A stretch of 64,000 bases of DNA from Cloeon dipterum (Eukaryota > Arthropoda > Insecta > Ephemeroptera > Baetidae): NCBI RefSeq assembly GCF_949628265.1, contig NC_088788.1, forward strand, positions 9,610,001 to 9,674,000. The letters are read 5' to 3'. This document shows, one piece after another, positions 25,694-37,700 of the stretch. The notes beneath the pieces were generated by a model, which was not told the DNA's origin, searched no databases, and was given only the letters and a program-made list of their open reading frames with translations. Each line of letters starts with the position of its first letter. Position 1 is the first letter of the stretch. The translations under genes and the position numbers were made by a program.

Positions 25694-28096
25694 TCACAAG
25701 CGTCCCTCCTTGTTCGTGAGCTTCTCGATCAGTTCCATCAACGGAGCCAGCTCTCTCCGGTCGATCAGGCTGAACTCCTACGACACAAAATCACAAATAT
25801 GTATTTTAACTCTCTAGTATTTTTTCATGTTAGAGGAAATTTATATATTGAAAACGTTCCCTTTAAAGCCGTTTCTTTCAAAAGATAGAAATTAAAATAC
25901 GGAGGACATTTAGAAAATTTGTTGTTAAATACTGGGTTTGTGAATAAAAGAATTTGAAAATAAAAGGTCTTGAAAATCTAGTAAAAATTAAGTGGAATAA
26001 CACACCTGTACGAAAAAGATGAAGTGCTTGAAGGACGTGTTGAGATGCGCCTCCTCGCCAAGCTGCATCACTTCCGAAAAGTGCTGGTGGTACAGGTGCG
26101 CGTACACCCGGAACAACCGCTTCAGGATTGTCTTGGCAATTGTAAGAAAATTCTTCGGGAAAGGAACACCTACAACAAGAGCAAGACCTGGCAATCAGGG
26201 CTTGGACCAAAATGCTACCTTTGGATGACACCGTGCCCCTTCTAAATTAAGTCTTAAAAATAAATATGAATTTCGTGCAAGTAACAGGTGCTAGGATTTA
26301 ATGTTTAGCGTTTTGAGCCCAGATTCAAGAAGTGGATTGGTTTTGATGTTTTTTGATTCAAAGTAGTGAAATATTTAGCAGGACGAAATTATATGATTTG
26401 TGGTAAACCACATTGACCACGATTTTATCGAACTTTTATCTACGCTGGATGTACACAACAGAACGGGAAGTGGTTTGAAATTTAAAATTACATTTCACTG
26501 TATTTTTTGAACTATTACGAGACATGTTCTCATATTTTTCTTGAGTTTGTGTTTTTAGTTAGTAAAAATTTGCATAGAGAGCTAAAAAAATAAAAGCATT
26601 CAAATTTTTCCACCTGCTTTGGATTCCACCATCAGTTCAATTTTAGCAGTAAACACTACGATTTTGAAGACAAAAAAGTTAATAATTAAAAATCACATGC
26701 CTATTTTTGAAGGGAACAGCGCCTCATCGTCCAGCTGGTCCTGCACCCAGGTCATCAGGTAGTCGATATACTTGGGCGCCGAGCACTTGATGGGCTTTTT
26801 CACCGACTGCCCGTCGGCCCAGTGGTATTCGTATTTAGGCCCGGCCGACATGATGGCACAGCTCTCCTCTGTGCAGAACTCGGTGATCGTGCCGTATAAC
26901 ATGTTAATCTGGTTGAAAAAGTCCACAGCTGCGCAGTAAAAGAGATCACTTTTAGTGCATTCTTCTTGTCAAGAATTTTTATTAATTATTTTTAAATAAT
27001 GCTCTCTGATGGTGCACTTTATTCACCATTTTGCGATTCAAAAACTCAGAAAATTTTAGCTCTATTCCAATTTTCTAAGCAAGGAATAAATTATTTAAAT
27101 ATAAATTTCGCAGAACATAATCCACTTCAAATTACACGTTTTTAAAATCATTTTCATTCGTTTGAGAAAAAATACTAAATGGTAAAATAAACCAAACAAA
27201 TTGTTTAGAATGCTGCGACAAGAAAGCATTTTTGTTGACAAGCAAAGTAGTGTTTTCGTAATTTTATCTGCTACATTCACGGTAATTATTTGTCTAAAAA
27301 ATAACTAATGTTTTGACGGCCGCTATCTGACGGTGAGACTTACTATTGACGGCGACCCACTCGTTGAGGTCCTCGCCCTCGGGCAGCATCACGGCCATCC
27401 GCAGGTTTCCCGAACCCAGGGTGGCCGCGGCATGTTTCATCAAGTCATACTGGTGCGTGCCCTCGGGGATGTTCTTCTTTGGTTTGAAAGTTTTCGACGA
27501 CCGATTACCACTGCAAATCAAAAACGAAAAAGATGCTGAGGTCTTTTCATATAATCACTCTCGTTTTTATTTACGTAAAGAAAAAATATATAACAAGATT
27601 TCCTTTTCTCAGTCAAGAAGTGTTGCTTCTGAGTGGAGCCATTCATGCAAGAAAATTAGCCTTCTCTCCTTTCATCGAGCGGGTGGATGACTCATTTCGA
27701 GATCAAAAAGCGGCTCGTTTTGACGCTCCACCAGAGACGCGAAAAAGGAGAAAAATTATTCCTATTATACCAAACCCTTTCAGGCTGGGCAATCAGTCTA
27801 AAAGCGAAAAGCGGCCGATTAAAAGGATCGACTGCAATGACGTCACACGCCAAATCTGCCAATCAAAATAAATTGCTGCTGCAGTCTTTACATTACTCCA
27901 AATCGATTGGAGTTCCTTCGAAATGCGTAATTTTTACAGGCAGTTAAGAGTGTGTGTTTTGCCACGCCGAGAAGACAAACAAAAGAGTTGAAGCACGGGC
28001 GTCGGATGACATCAATTTCGCTCAATTCGTGTGGGGCAAAAACAAATCGAGCGTGGCGATAAAATTAAAATACTATACTCACAAGAAGAAACTCAT
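25694..28096 (-). CDS. mats: MOB1 / Mats, Hippo-pathway kinase co-activator, complete, 5 exons
   Basis: Binds and activates Warts/LATS and Tricornered/NDR kinases in growth control. Exons: 28096-28083 (14 bases), 27510-27344, 26928-26701, 26169-26006, 25777-25694 (657 bases, 218 aa; human MOB1A has 216). The sequence is very close to MOB1: [20 protein letters not shown], then [57 protein letters not shown] and the C-terminal [16 protein letters not shown]. The zinc ligands are visible: the Cys pair in FCTEESC and the His pair in YHQHF. The start exon encodes only MSFFF plus a split codon, and an AG acceptor at about 28135 on this strand suggests a 5' UTR intron. Intron 3 must use a GC donor (26700-26699) to keep the frame. 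Confidence 0.97.
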
Positions 28097-28600
28097 GTTG
28101 ACGACCGTGTTTGCATCAAAGCACTCGCGGACCTGCAAGAAACGAGTCAATTAGCGAGTCGGCCGATTCGGCGTTCGGGCCGAAAATGAACTGCGAGAGC
28201 CAAAAGGTTATTGCATCGTCCAGCTTGCGGAAAATGGCCGCACGCTCGCACTTTCGGCCCGACGCGACTTTTCGCCACCGTTCCCCACCTTGTAGCCGAC
28301 GGACCGCACTCAGGGGGCGTCGGCCTGCTCTCACCGAGTCGGTCGAATCGCGGCCGATCGCCGAAAAGTGCTGGAAAAACCCGACTCCCGTTACCACTTG
28401 ACAGCTGCTGACCGACCCGACCGATTATCGCTGCCCAGTCCGCCAGGTGGCACGCCATTCGCTGCGCTCGCTGCGCTCCGCAACCAATCAACAGGGGGCT
28501 CTGACCGACGTCCTTGTGCCGCTCAGCTGTTTGACTGATAATATTCCTTCGATCCTACGGTTTCCTGAATTCCGACAGATTTTACTGAGATTTCTTCAAA
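28097..28600. promoter_or_regulatory. GC-rich shared upstream region of mats (-) and Sod2 (+)
   Basis: Only 504 bases separate the two start codons. The interval is clearly richer in GC and CpG than its surroundings, unusual for this AT-rich window and typical of a bidirectional housekeeping promoter. The reading frames open here on both strands are a by-product of high GC. An acceptor near 28135 (minus strand) belongs to the mats 5' UTR. Confidence 0.7.
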
Positions 28601-30703
28601 ATGCTCAGCTCCAGGGGACTCGTTTCTCTGGCCAGGTATTACAGAAACTTGATTTTGTTGTTATCTTGTGATATCTGCACGAGGAAAGCCGTGTTGATGA
28701 ATTTTAATGTTGAATTATGTGCTCAACCGGCTTGAACGTTCGCAAATAATATTACATAACTGCATAATATCTACAGTATTATCATTTTGACCTTCCGCAC
28801 TTTCAAAGTTGTTTGTATCTAAAGGGCCATTTTGTTGCCTTTAACGCAACTTTGCATTTGACCTTCCATGCAAATGTTTCATTCAAAGGACGAGGCTAAA
28901 TCATAAATTCTCTATGGTGAAATAGCCATGCATAATAAAAAAACTCATTGGTGTGTACTGAAATAATTTACTATGTAGCAATTTTATTCTAAAGAAATAC
29001 ATAACGCTTTTTTTAGGGTGCGTCAGGGTTTGAAGGTTTTGGCGTGTGAGAAGCACACCCTGCCTGACTTGCCTTATGACTACAACGCCCTGGAGCCGGT
29101 CATCTCGGCGGAAATCATGCAGCTGCACCACTCCAAGCACCACGCCACATACGTGACCAACCTGAATGTGGCCGAGGAGAAGCTGGCTGAGGCCCAAGCC
29201 AAGAGTGCGTGATTTTTTTCTGAGAAATTAAAAGCCACACACTCGGTCCCCCCTCTGGGACTGGAAGTCTTGATATTTTTTCCTAAAGAGAGCGGAAGAA
29301 TCTGCGTTTAAGTACATTGAAATGAATGGCTTATGTTATTCAAGCCGATAGAGGCGCTGAAGTTGCAACTCCTGTGTCTGAAGGGGGGTTGAGTGTTTTT
29401 GTGGCATAGAAAACTATATTGTGAGAGAATTGTTATATTTTTCCTACAAATACTTGAACATTCTATTGATTTTCGCAGATGATGTGAGCACCATAATCAG
29501 TTTGGCGCCAGCTTTGCGGTTCAACGGCGGTGGACACCTAAACCACTCCATCTTCTGGCAGAATCTTTCACCCAATGGAGGTGGAGAACCAACAGGTTCG
29601 CTTTTCAATACTTGTTTGGCACCAGTTCTTTACTAAAATTGAATTGCGCTCAGGTGCCCTGCTGGAAGCCATCAAGCGCGACTTTGGCTCCTTTGAGAAC
29701 ATGAAGAACCAGCTGTCAGCCTCAACTGTGGCCGTACAGGGCTCAGGCTGGGGCTGGCTTGGCTACAACAAGCAGAGCAAACGCCTCCAAATTGCCGCCT
29801 GTCCCAACCAAGACCCCCTTGAAGCCACCACAGGTAAATGTTATTTTGGTTCTGTCGTTTGTTCAATTTTTTTTTTTTTACTTAATACCCTTCAAAGAAT
29901 TAAGGCCAAATTTTAACTAAAAAAGGTTTTGCCTTAATTATGGAGAATAATTAGGTGTAAACTGTATTATGTAGATAAAAATGAGTTTACATGAATTATA
30001 AATAATTCATCAGTTGTGTAAGCCATTAGTGTTTGAAGCCGCCAACAGATTGCGCCACTGTATACTTTCGTAATAAATTTAATTTTGAGGCGATTCCGCT
30101 GCGATTTCAGACTCAATCCTGCCACTGTGCATTTTTCACTTAAAATGTTTTTTTCTAACGCGCTGAAAACCAAAATCAGTCCAGCCATTCGCCGTTGAAA
30201 CGTTGGAAAATATTGTATATTTCAAAAAATATTTTTTCACGATTCAAGGTTGCTTAGCTTAACCGATTTTGGTTTTCGGCACGTCAAAAGAAAGCATTTA
30301 AATTGAAGAGTGAAAAGTGGCAGGATTGAGTCTGAAATCGCAGCGGAAATGCCTTAAAATTAAATTTGTTACTAAATTATACGGTTGCGCCATCTGTTAA
30401 CGACTTCAAACACTAAGGGTTAATACAACGTGTGTATTAAATCAATTTAAAATAAATACGGGAATATTATAATTATAATTTTTATGAAAATATACTAATT
30501 CTTAATTTTTTGTATTTTTTTAATTTCAAAGATTGATAAAAATCCTGTTAATTTTAGGGTTGTCCCCCCTATTTGGAATCGACGTGTGGGAGCACGCCTA
30601 CTACTTGCAATACAAAAACGTGCGGCCCGACTACGTGAAAGCCATTTTCAATAAGGCCAACTGGGCCGACGTGGCAGAGCGTTTCGCCAAAGCCTCCAAG
30701 TGA
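28601..30703 (+). CDS. Sod2: Mitochondrial manganese superoxide dismutase, complete, 5 exons
   Basis: Converts superoxide to hydrogen peroxide and oxygen in the mitochondrial matrix. Exons: 28601-28635, 29017-29204, 29479-29595, 29654-29833, 30558-30703 (666 bases, 221 aa). The N-terminal ~25 residues ([20 protein letters not shown]) are basic and hydroxylated with no acids, consistent with a mitochondrial presequence. The mature protein begins at [16 protein letters not shown]. Metal ligands are visible: His in [11 protein letters not shown], His in [14 protein letters not shown], and Asp and His in [24 protein letters not shown] and [11 protein letters not shown] are the usual Fe/Mn-SOD signatures. 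Gln in [10 protein letters not shown] together with the mitochondrial presequence supports Mn rather than Fe. A foldback MITE sits in the last intron. Confidence 0.97.
30013..30429. mobile_element. Foldback MITE, copy 1, in Sod2 intron 4
   Basis: The two halves are inverted repeats of about 190 bases around a short AT-rich centre near 30200. The left end GTTGTGTAAGCCATTAGTGTTTGAAG is mirrored by CTTCAAACACTAAGGGTTAATACAAC at the right. Inside both arms are the blocks GCGATTTCAGACTCAATCCTGCCAC and GCTGAAAACCAAAAT, and a GCGCCATCTGTT-type segment. No coding capacity. A second, diverged copy is at 56561-56962, which establishes it as a dispersed family. Target-site duplication not evident. Confidence 0.9.
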
Positions 30704-30923
30704 AAACCCAAACTGCATTTTCCTCCTCTCATCGTCGTCGAAAATTGTTAAGCCGGTGCTTTCTTGCACTAGTGCAGTTTTTGTCTCTCCATTTGATTAG
30801 AGGTGCCTGTTATGAGCCTGCTGCTAAATGGGCAGCTGATGAGTCAACAGTCGCGAAAATCGCCGCGTGACTTAGTCTTGCTGGCTAGTCTGACAAGCTT
30901 GCATGGTTCAATCGATTTGATTA

Positions 30924-30929
30924 AATAAA
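30924..30929 (+). terminator. Poly(A) signal of Sod2
   Basis: AATAAA about 220 bases after the Sod2 stop codon. Confidence 0.75.
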
Positions 30930-33900
30930 ATTTATTTGCATTTAATTATTTTTTCTTATTTGTACCCAAAAGAAACATTTCTAGAAAATTAGAATTAAAT
31001 CAGGCAGTTGCTACGTATGCAATTTAAATTGCCTGCGTGTCGCTAATGATTAATTTATTACAAGGATATTTACTGGTGAACGCTGGAGACCAATGGGTTT
31101 TCTCCTTTTCTGGGAGTAGAGTCTTGCGTTATTGGTTTGGTCTTTTTCTGAGTTAAATAATTAATTTCGAATAATTTAATTTCGACTACTCGTGCTTTTG
31201 CTTTATATCAAAAGGAAATTAATATTTGTATATATAAATATTTTGGCGTGTTCATATACAAATTTACTTTCAATCTGCGGTCAGCGTCAGAGTGTAAAAT
31301 TATTTTTCTGCACGTCATTAAGGTAAAAGGAGTTCAATCATCAATAAAGTAGAAGTCAATGTAAGGTTTATTACAGGGTTTGAACATTAAAGACAAATTT
31401 TCTCCTCCAACGTGATTGTATAGAGTAAATTGCTTGAATAAGAAACAGAAGTCCAAACTCTGAAATGTGCGATACGGGAGCGGACAAAATGACGTGTGTC
31501 GAATTAGCACACTTGCAAGGCCATTACAATAAATTAGCTCAAAGTGTTTGCACGCATCAATCATCACCAAGTCACATTACCAATAACAGAACATCACACA
31601 ACACATCACTGGACATTAGACCATCGACATTACATAATTTCAATTGGGATTTATAATCTTTGATTGATTCCAAAGATCGTGAGAGTAGTTTAATTTGGTC
31701 TGAGAAATATTTCCTCAAGTGCACAATCACTTGGCAGGGGTCGGCACAATTTGCCCGAAATTTTTTGGGGGCATGACATGAGGCGCCGAAAAGACTCATT
31801 AAATAAGGATCACAACCCCTCACAATCAGATCTTGCACGGAAAACAAAACTTCTCGCATACGAATAACAATTCTCAGACGAAGAAAACGAAAATATAATA
31901 AAATTGCTTTTTGCAGATTTTGTCCTCTTTCCGCGGAATAATAATTTTTAGTGCATCAAAAAATTTTGCGAGTTTCGCGCACTGTTTTTGACAGATGTGT
32001 ACATAGAATTTTTCATTTTTTTTCGCTGCAAAGGCAGGGTGGCATTTGCTTACCACCCGGTTTTTTCACCACTGGTTTTTTACGGTTTTAACTGTTTATA
32101 GCACTCAATTTTTACCAATTTCTTGCGCAAGAATTGCAAGAAATGAATTTATTCCACTTTTCTTCTGTGTAAATCTAAAATTTTGGTCGGAGTGGTCAAA
32201 ATTTCCTCCGCTGTGCAGATATCTTATTTTAAATTGCCATTTTTTCTGCCTCAATTTCTCCAAAAACTTATCTCTGACAATTTTTCAAGTCGAGGTTATA
32301 AGCTAATAATTAGAAAATTATTGAAAAGTAAGGTAAAAACATTGCCTGCAAGAAACTGGTAAAAATTAAAAAAACGCATTTTTCCACTTCCCTACATTTT
32401 TTTTAATGCGGGCTTTTGGCAACCTTGGTGAAATGAATATTTTTTACGTTTTGAATGATGCCTAATATAAAAATCCCATCAGACAGATCAGTACTTAATA
32501 ATTTTGACCTCTCAATTTCATTGAACATTTTTATGTTATTTTAATGCTGCAAATGGCCATTCAATCTTGGATAAAATCTCATTCCGACTGGGGGGAATAT
32601 TTTTTCTTGTTGCCATCTTGGAAAATACTCGTCATTTAGTTTTGATTCCATGGATCCCCCTTGTGGGTATACAATTTCAAATTTAACGTATAAAAATATC
32701 GCTTAAAGTTAGGAATTAACTCTCAGATTTCGCAAGTTCCAAACGGTGTTGCATTCATATTTTCAGTTTCAAGCTGTGCCTTAAAAAAGATTGAAAACAG
32801 AACACTAATTCTTCTGTGTTGGTTATTTTTTCAGTTGCGAGAAGGGGTAAAAATAATTTTTTCGTGACCTTGCTATGGTCTGCGGTGCGTATTTCGAGTT
32901 TTGGACACTCACTCGGCTAGGCGTCGTTTAGGTACGAAGAAATGTATTTGCGTCAGTCCGGTGCGAAAATAAACAATCGCGCGGGAAAAGAAACTCGATC
33001 GAGGGGATGTGTGAGAGAGAAAGAGGAAGAAGAAAAAGTGATAGGAAAATCACACGGCGCTCTTGGCATCGTCCAGAAATGGAGCAAAGTTGCAGAGGGA
33101 AAACGAGCGTTTGCAAATATTCCGCGCAATTGAGCGAGTGCTCTTGATCCGCTTTCAATGTGGGAAACGAAACAGTAACTGCCATGAGCCATGAGTGTAT
33201 AATTATTCTATTTACCACGTCTTTCAGTATTAACATTGCAAATCGCAGAATTTCCTCCTGCTGATTAGATAATTCAAGCTGTCAACGGGAATGAGAGGCT
33301 GCCAAGCAATGCCCAAATTTTGAAATCTGCGTGTCAAAAATTCGCATTCGCAACCACGCCGCGCGTCGCACTATTTCCGCATGCAAATCACGTCGCAAAG
33401 CTCACAGGCGCCGCGCCATAAATAAAACTCGCTCTCTGCAGCCGTCCTACTCTCGCTTGTTAATTGCAGGCTGCACTGCAAATTTGTTTTACTTACCAGC
33501 ATCATGCCAATTGAATTTTTGGCTCCGCAAATCTCTTTGCAAATAATCTGATTTGTCATCTTCGCTTTTATTCTTTTTTACTGATTATAGATTTAGGAAT
33601 CCAAAGGAAAAAGATTTACTATTTCAATAATTAAAAATTCAATTATTTAAACAAATTGAGAGAAAATCCTGCTGGTGGTGTTGGAACTGGAAATTTTGTA
33701 TTTGCTTATAAGGTCATAGAAAGATGAAATTTAAATTTTACTGATTTACAAATAATAGAATACAGACTCTAAGAGAAGCTTCAAATTTGTGAAAAAACTC
33801 TAGTTAATAATTTTATTGTTGTACGTTTAGTGCATTAAAAAGATTCTATTTTTTGCTACAAATTAAAGAATTGGTTTATAAAATGGCTCGTAATATCAAC

Positions 33901-34066
33901 AAGAATTTTATGTTGAATCAGTGGTTTCCAAAAATAAAAAAGGAAGTTCATAGCTTTTTTAACGAATTAAGTGATAAATGATTAATTATTTGCCTCAAAT
34001 TACCTTAATTTTTATTTTAATTTAAAATCGTAAATTACAGATCAAATTTTCCAGTAACTTTGAAGA
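30930..34066. other. Gene-poor spacer
   Basis: AT-rich sequence of 3.1 kb between Sod2 and the large transposon. I find no gene I can support. Minus-strand frames at 31334-31570, 31572-31859 and 31874-32056 are open but have no recognisable motif, and I could not join them with convincing splice sites. 32900-33200 is somewhat GC-richer and purine-rich. No tRNA or rRNA seen. Confidence 0.5.
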
Positions 34067-34068
34067 AC

Positions 34069-34455
34069 CCCGCCAAGAAAAAAGATATCGAAAAGATATC
34101 CAATAGATATCCGTTACGGATAGTCGGATATCCTAAATGGATATCCAACGGATATGCTTTCGGATATACGGACGCCTGTGCATTTGGATATCCTTCGGTA
34201 TGACTGTCCAAAAATTGTCAGATTTTGGACAGTCATATTTTTGGCCTACTCTGGCAAGAAATAGGATACCCGCCTAATGCAGACCAAAAAAAATTAAAAA
34301 AAAGTGATGAAAAGATATCCGCTAACGGATACAATTCGGATATCCGTAATGGATATCCGGCGGATATCTTTTGGATATACCGAGACCTGTACACCAGGAT
34401 ATCCTTCTCGGTATGACTGTCCATAACCTGTCCGATTATGGACAGGCGATATTAT
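34069..34455. repeat. Left subterminal GGATATCC palindrome field with two hairpins
   Basis: The 8-base palindrome GGATATCC occurs at 34126, 34139, 34186, 34338, 34351 and 34397, and many degenerate GATATCC copies lie between. Two perfect hairpins are interspersed: GACTGTCCAAAA at 34202-34213 with its complement at 34223-34234, and CTGTCCATAA at 34418-34427 with its complement at 34436-34445. These are likely transposase or accessory-protein binding sites by analogy to CACTA subterminal repeats (inference). Confidence 0.8.
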
Positions 34456-34720
34456 TGGGCAAATTTCTAAAATTATATGGGGGAAATGGTTTTCTGTATT
34501 AAAGCAATTAAAATCTGAAATTATGATTTTTTTCAGTTTAATTAATGAAATAAAAACTTACAATGCAGTTTACAAGAATTTGATAGTCAGAGGAATGGTG
34601 TCTTAACTCTCATGATGGTTTAAGTCGTGGCAGGAAGGAGCTGGTGACGCATATATTAAGGTATAATGTTGATAATGACCAGTAGCTAGGAAGTAACAGA
34701 AGACTTGATGCATTTCTCGC

Positions 34721-37700
34721 TTAAGCGAGGGCTTCGTCTGAGGAACTCAGATTGCCCTGGGACTTTTTGGCATACCTGGAACAAAATGTGAGCATAATAA
34801 ATATCCGTCAAGGCTGGGAATCTCCCCGGGAGTTTCCCACACTTCAGTGCAGTGCTTCTTTGCGTTTTTTTTTTAAAAAAAGGGTGTGACCCTGGGACGG
34901 AAGGGCAGCTCTGGCGTGCAGAGGAACATTGGTATGTGAGGCTATTTCAGTTTAAGTGTGCGTTTTTGAAGATTTACTCTTTTGCCTTTCAGCGACCGAC
35001 TAGCGTGAAATTTAAAAAGAGTAAATCATCAAAAACGCACACTTAAACTGAAATAGCCTCACATACCAATGTTCCTCTGCACGCCAGAGCTGCCCTTCCG
35101 TCCCAGGGTCACCCTTTGTTGCATCTGAGCCGTTTTTCTATCCCCCATCTGCCCCTGACAAATTTCACGCTAGTCGGTCGCCTGAAATTTGTCAGGGGCA
35201 GATGGGAGGTAGAAAAACGACTCAGATGCAACAAAGGGTGTGACCCTGGGGCGGAAGGGCAGCTCTGGCGTCCAGAGGAACATTGGTATGTGAGGCTATT
35301 ACAGTTTAAGTCTGCGTTTTTGAAGATTTACTCTTTTGCCTTTCAGCGACCGACTAGCGTGAAATTTGAAAAGAGTAAATCATCAAAAATGCAATCTTAA
35401 ACTGAAATAGCCTCACATACCAATGTTCCTCTGCACGCCAGAGCTGCCCTTCCGTCCCAGGGTCACACCCTTTGTTGCATCTGAGCCGTTTTTCTACCTC
35501 CCATCTGCCCCTGACAAATTTCACGCTAGTCGGTCGCCTGAAATTTGTCAGGGGCAGATGGGGGATAGAAAAACGGCTCAGATGCAACAAAGGGTGTGAC
35601 CCTGGGACGGAAGGGCAGCTCTGGCGTCCAGAGGAACATTGGTATGTGAGGCTATTACAGTTTAAGTCTGCGTTTTTGAAGATTTACTCTTTTGCCTTTC
35701 AGCGACCGACTAGCCTGAAATTTGTCAGGGGCAGATGGGGGATAGAAAAACGGCTCAGATGCAACAAAGGGTGTGACCCTGGGACGGAAGGGCAGCTCTG
35801 GCGTGCAGAGGAACATTGGTATGTGAGGTTATTTCAGTTTAAGTGTGCGTTTTTGAAGATTTACTCTTTTGCCTTTCAGCGACCGACTAGCGTGAAATTT
35901 GAAAAGAGTAAATCATCAAAAACGCACACTTAAACTGAAATAGCCTCACATACCAATGTTCCTCTGCACGCCAGAGATGCCCTTCCGTCCCAGGGTCACA
36001 CCCTTTGTTGCATCTGAGCCGTTTTTCTATCCCCCATCTGCCCCTGACAAATTTCAGGCTAGTCGGTCGCTGAAAGGCAAAAGAGTAAATCTTCAAAAAC
36101 GCAGACTTAAACTGTAATAGCCTCACATACCAATGTTCCTCTGCACGCCAGAGCTGCCCTTCCGTCCCAGGGTCACACCCTTTGTTGCATCTGAGCCGTT
36201 TTTCTACCTCCCATCTGCCCCTGACAAATTTCAGGCGACCGACTAGCGTGAAATTTGTCAGGGGCAGATGGGAGGTAGAAAAACGGCTCAAATGCAACAA
36301 AGGGTGTGACCCTGGGACGGAGGGACAGCCAAATTTTTTATATCCAGACAATTTACTAATTTAAAAAACAAAATGTTTAAAATACTTAAGATAGTAGGGT
36401 TTTTAAATTGGTAGCCTAGATGAATAAATTTACCTAATTTTTATCCTTTTCAGAGGAGAACTCATCTCTTCTTCGTCAGAACAGGAAGATTCGATAGCCA
36501 AACGTCTGACCTTTGCATTTACCATCTTTTTCTTGGGAGACCTGAAAGTAGAAACAAGATATTATAGAAATAGTTTACCAGCATATACGATTTAATCTAT
36601 TAAATCACGCTAGTCGGTCGCCTGAAATTTGTCAGGGGCAGATGGGGGATAGAAAAACGGCTCAGATGCAACAAAGGGTGTGACCCTGGGACGGAAGGGC
36701 AGCTCTGGCGTCCAGAGGAACATTGGTATGTGAGGCTATTTCAGTTTAAGTGTGCGTTTTTGATGATTTACTCTTTTCAAATTTCACGCTAGTCGGTCGC
36801 TGAAAGGCAAAAGAGTAAATCTTCAAAAACGCACACTTAAACTGAAATAACCTCACATACCAATGTTCCTCTGCACGCCAGAGCTGCCCTTCCGTCCCAG
36901 GGTCACACCCTTTGTTGCATCTGAGCCGTTTTTCTATCCCCCATCTGCCTCTGACAAATTTCAGGCGACCGACTGGCGTGAAATTTGTCAGGGGCAGATG
37001 GGAGGTAGAAAAACGGCTCAGATGCAACAAAGGGTGTGACGCTGGGACGGAAGGGCAGCTCTGGCGTCCAGAGGAACATTGGTATGTGAGGCTATTACAG
37101 TTTAAGTGTGCGTTTTTGAAGATTTACTCTTTTGCCTTTCAGCGACCGACTAGCCTGAAATTTGTCAGGGGCAGATGGGGGATAGAAAAACGGCTCAGAT
37201 GCAACAAAGGGTGTGACCCTGGGACGGAAGGGCAGCTCTGGCGTGCAGAGGAACATTGGTATGTGAGGTTATTTCAGTTTAAGTGTGCGTTTTTGAAGAT
37301 TTACTCTTTTGCCTTTCAGCGACCGACTAGCGTGAAATTTGAAAAGAGTAAATCATCAAAAACGCACACTTAAACTGAAATAGCCTCACATACCAATGTT
37401 CCTCTGCACGCCAGAGATGCCCTTCCGTCCCAGGGTCACACCCTTTGTTGCATCTGAGCCGTTTTTCTATCCCCCATCTGCCCCTGACAAATTTCAGGCT
37501 AGTCGGTCGCTGAAAGGCAAAAGAGTAAATCTTCAAAAACGCAGACTTAAACTGTAATAGCCTCACATACCAATGTTCCTCTGCACGCCAGAGCTGCCCT
37601 TCCGTCCCAGGGTCACACCCTTTGTTGCATCTGAGCCGTTTTTCTATCCCCCATCTGCCCCTGACAAATTTCAGGCGACCGACTAGCGTGAAATTTGTCA

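Noticed and set aside
28111-28491. Overlapping open frames on both strands upstream of mats and Sod2
   Set aside because: GC-rich promoter region; frames lack motifs and sit between two divergent start codons.
34202-34234. GACTGTCC hairpin as a transcription terminator
   Set aside because: Rho-independent terminators do not apply to a eukaryotic nuclear genome, and the hairpin lacks a U-tract context. It is read as part of the transposon end.
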